This document shows positions 60,786-64,000 of a stretch of 64,000 nucleotides of DNA, piece after piece (position 1 is the stretch's first letter; each line of letters begins with the position of its first letter). A program made the position numbers and the translations under genes. The stretch is from Mangifera indica. Its lineage: Eukaryota; Streptophyta; Magnoliopsida; Sapindales; Anacardiaceae. The notes under the pieces were generated by a model that saw only the letters and a list, made by a program, of their open reading frames with translations, was not told the DNA's origin and did no database searches. The stretch is taken from the NCBI RefSeq assembly GCF_011075055.1, contig NC_058137.1:7983463-8047462 (forward strand), in the 5' to 3' direction.

Positions 60786-63390
60786 TAGAAGTTGCTCGAG
60801 ATACAGAGGGTTTACGCACAATTTCTCAAACTTGGGCTGGGCTTCAAAATCAAAGCCCAGATTGAAAATTTTGAAAATATAAAAATTTTTTTTTGCAAAA
60901 TCTACAAAACACAACTAGAAAAAATAAAACTTACCAAAATAGACAAAACTCAACAAGAATTAATTTACTAATTTATTTCTTATAATAGGGATTTTTTAAA
61001 TTGAAAGTTTGAAGTTTTTTTATTATTAAGGTTTTAACAAGTAACTCATGAACAATTGTAAAAAATAAGGTTTTATTATTAAGGTTAAGTACTTGGTTGG
61101 CCAACCAATCTTCCCACCTTCAAAATCGTCAAACTTTTTTAAATTTTTACCTCATATCTCAACCTTGGTTGGATGAGTAAATGAGTTTTATATTTTGATT
61201 GGGTGAGTTTATCCTTGGCTGAGTGAGTATAAAGCCTAAAAGTATTTTAAATATTTTATGTTTTAGACTATATATGTATAATAGGGAAAAAATGATTATA
61301 TATACATATATATATAAGGGAAAAAAAATAGACTATTTTAATTAATATCCCAAAGTTTTATCTCATCATTAGAAAAAGTATGATAGTCGGGCATCTTTAG
61401 GAGTTATTATCTAGTATAAAAATTAATTATTCTTGAAGTTAAGACTAGTTCCCTAAATAATTATGTTTACAAGATAACTACAACTAGAGTTGTCAAACTA
61501 TAATTGTTTTTCATTTAAATTTTGTTTTATCTATTGAAGGGATCCAAATTCTAAAATTTTGATATTAAAAAGACCAAATTGTAATTATATCTTATTGAAT
61601 ATATCAAACTTTCGTATGTTTTCTGACAATATTAAATAGAAATGATAGGAAAGTTTGTTTTTTTTGGTTAAAAACATTGATGTGATAATTTCCGTACACT
61701 AACATAAACATTTTATGAGATGACATGAATAATTTGTATATTGATTGAGATAGTTACCACCCACAAAAACCTCAATTTAATTTTACTCGAAATTTACTTC
61801 AAAACAAAACCTACTATAGTAACTTGGTAGGGTATTTTTAAGTTAAAGGTATTTTTATTATTTTGGTTTGATGAGAGAGCTACGGAAGATCAAAATAGTA
61901 TATTGTCGTGAAGGTAGAGGCTTAGAAAGAGGGCTAATTTTGTTTAACTATTGTCTATTCAATGTTTAGTCATATGAATTTGGTAATTTAAGTGTAGATG
62001 AGTTTTGCTTTGTTTGTGGTTATTATATAAATACATTTGGGAAATGGGTTAATTTGGGATTTTTGTAAGTTGTAATTGTTCACATTAATCCTAAAATTGT
62101 CCATGTCAGTTCTAAAATTATTTAAAGTAGTCAATAATTATCTCAATTATCATTTAAAATTAATTAAAAAAATCTATTTTTGTATGGCACTAGTAAAAGT
62201 GCAATTTGCCTTGATCGCACTACGCATGGTGTGATTCGATGAGATTACATTTTGGATATGATTTCAATAATTGGATCGTATTAGAGAGTGATCAAAAATA
62301 CACTGTAAAGATGTAATTTAGTTATATCTAAAAAGATCACATTGGGATAATCCAACAAGATCATATCTTTCAATTGTGATTCTGACAATTAGATCTGATC
62401 AGAATATTGGCGAACCCTTTAGATATAAATCATAAATAAAAAAGGTAAAATAGTAAAAGGTAATATGATAATTTAACATGTGAGTGTTTTCCCATTTACA
62501 TAGTTTAAGTATGGGTGGGAGTATATAGTTTTTTAATTCAATGGGTGGGAATGGTTTTCTCAAACTTGGGTGGGAAATGTAATTTTCTATTCTTTGTTTA
62601 TGCATATTCTATTGTCATTTGAATTCGATTTGACTTAAAAAAGTTAAACTTGAGCCTTGACACACTTTCTTTAAACCAATTTGGTATTGTGATTAAGTTA
62701 AAATCGCTTAAAACAGTGTTATTTTAATATATATTGATCGAAATGATATTGTTTTAATCGATTCAAATTAAATTTTTTTAAGCTTTCGAGCTTGTTAAGT
62801 TGAAAACTTCTTAAACTTAAGTTTGAATTTAAATTCGACAATATAAAATTCTTACATTTGAGCTTGAACTCCATAATATAAAATTCTTACATTTGAGCTT
62901 GAACTCCATAATATCAAATTTTTAAGCTCGAGCTCAAATTTATTTCAAATTTATTTAAACTGAATTTGTTTATGGTTTGTTCAAACCAACTTGACTTGAA
63001 CCAACCGTAAATATGATACAATATATGATGATATAAAGGTTTGATACTCATTTTAATTGCATATATTTTCATTATATAAATATTTATTAGGTGAATATAT
63101 ATTTCTAATTAGATCACGTGTTGAATATCCCTGTTCACTGCAAAAATACCCAAAAACTCTTGAAAGTTTTGGTGATGGAAGAAGTAAATGAAGTAAAACT
63201 TTCACTCTAATGAATTGGTCTGTGAGACCTTTCACCCTAATGAACTGGTTTGAAAGTGGCAATTTAACTAGTCCAGACATGGAATCTGGACTAGTTGTAA
63301 TGGCCCCTATCAGGAAGTTAAACTCTTAATGCTTGGGTCTTTTTGAGACCTTTCACTCTAATGAATTGGTCTGTGAGCAAGAATTTTTTT
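60786..63390. other. AT-rich spacer with decayed repeats
   Basis: The start holds the MRPL11 leader. Bases about 62600-62960 resemble an inverted, very decayed hAT-type MITE (GATCGAAATGATATTGTTTT). A duplicated motif (CTCTAATGAATTGGTCTGTGAG at ~63207 and ~63357) flanks the end. No gene was seen. Confidence 0.45.
62840..62914. repeat. 35-bp tandem duplication
   Basis: AATATAAAATTCTTACATTT followed by GAGCTTGAACTCC appears twice in direct tandem with a period of about 35 bases, inside the decayed MITE-like block. Confidence 0.85.
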
Positions 63391-63400
63391 CCTTATTCAG

Positions 63401-63880
63401 GGGTAGTTACCTGGGTTTTAGAACATCGCCAAAATGATGATTTCCGTGGCCCTCAGAGGAGATAGATCAGTTCCATTCTCTGGTATGTGGCAAAGAAAAA
63501 TAAGAATTTCTTGTGCATTTATATTTACTTTTTTATTCTCCTGATAGATAAGATATATGCTTCACTCTGCAGGTTTATCATTTCAGCATTGTTCTTTTCC
63601 CATTTTAGGTGAAGTGAGTATGTAAATGGATTGGTTTTGTGTATGGAGGCGTTTCTAATCGAACTAAGGATACTGCTTCTTTTTCTAATTTCTACAGGAG
63701 AAAAACTGTGAGCTGCATTGGTCGGTTTGTCCTGATTCTCTGGCTATTTGTTGTTCCAATACTGACTGAAAGCTACACTGCAAGTCTGACCTCAATCCTT
63801 ACAGTGGAACAGCTTTTTTCATCCATTGAAGATGTCCAAAGTTTAATAATAAGCAGTAAACGATCGCTACTGGCTTGAAA
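63401..63880 (+). pseudogene. GLR: Glutamate-receptor-like channel relic
   Basis: Plant GLRs are ligand-gated cation channels of the plasma membrane. Three exon-like pieces cover only the pore region. Bases 63403-63483 give VVTWVLEHRQNDDFRGPQ, then an in-frame TAG at 63463-63465. About 63572-63613 gives FIISALFFSHFR followed by a stop. From about 63699 comes [20 protein letters not shown] and [15 protein letters not shown], the strongly conserved M3 end. The frame then ends within 20 codons in unrelated sequence. The ligand-binding halves are absent, so this is a dead fragment. A GLR (GLR3.2) lies in the same Arabidopsis chromosome arm region, from memory, but the subfamily here is not certain. 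Confidence 0.82.
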
Positions 63881-64000
63881 GCTATATAGTACGGAAATAA
63901 AAACGGAAACAGAGAAACGTAAAAATGTGAAAACGAAAACTTGAAAACGGATTTTTTTTAAAATATAGAAAACAAAAATATGAAAAAACTTATACATATA

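Overview
The window is nuclear DNA of a flowering plant, almost certainly a eudicot. The genes are AT-rich and intron-split with GT/AG borders, plant-specific families are present (WOX homeobox, AVT3 transporter, TPLATE-complex EH protein, PPR and GLR relics), and the long spacers are full of plant transposon remains. No operon, CRISPR array or other prokaryotic feature was seen.

Apparently working genes, left to right: a WOX13-type homeobox gene (4473-5757, +, three exons); a PIG-H subunit of the GPI-GlcNAc transferase (6699-8307, +, five small exons joined by hand); an unrecognised nuclear-looking 380-residue protein (30333-31475, +); tRNA-Arg(ACG) (32352-32424, -); an SRPK-type SR-protein kinase (37771-40697, -, four exons); a 1189-residue AtEH/Pan1 endocytic adaptor (46910-54787, +, 13 exons); an AVT3-type vacuolar amino-acid transporter (55679-56977, -, one exon); and mitochondrial ribosomal protein L11 (60278-60745, -, one exon). 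There are three gene relics: MLH3 (about 10.1-12.5 kb and 26.3-26.95 kb, -), a PPR gene (58.4-59.2 kb, -) and a glutamate-receptor channel fragment (63.4-63.9 kb, +).

The order WOX13, PIG-H, MLH3, unknown protein, SRPK, MRPL11 matches, from memory, the Arabidopsis At4g35550-At4g35490 block. This supports the weaker calls, especially MLH3, which is otherwise visible only as short exon fragments.

The 12.47-25.36 kb stretch is a transposon island inside the MLH3 relic. Target-site duplications let it be peeled apart. A Copia element (12476-23337, flanked by TTTTA) has its left LTR split by a second LTR element (about 12508-18856, flanked by ATAAC), and that element contains a Mutator-like transposon (about 13110-18126) with DUF1985-like and protease-like remains and two minisatellites. 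Two small non-autonomous families recur across the window: a 260-310 bp hAT-type MITE with 8-bp duplications and a larger Mutator-type MITE with about 9-10-bp duplications. A solo LTR (42558-43940) has a perfect 5-bp duplication, and a large foldback lies at 44.4-45.2 kb.

The genes are unrelated in job and do not form a functional cluster. No convincing new biological system was seen. The most informative features are the dismantled MLH3 locus and the clear transposon stratigraphy.
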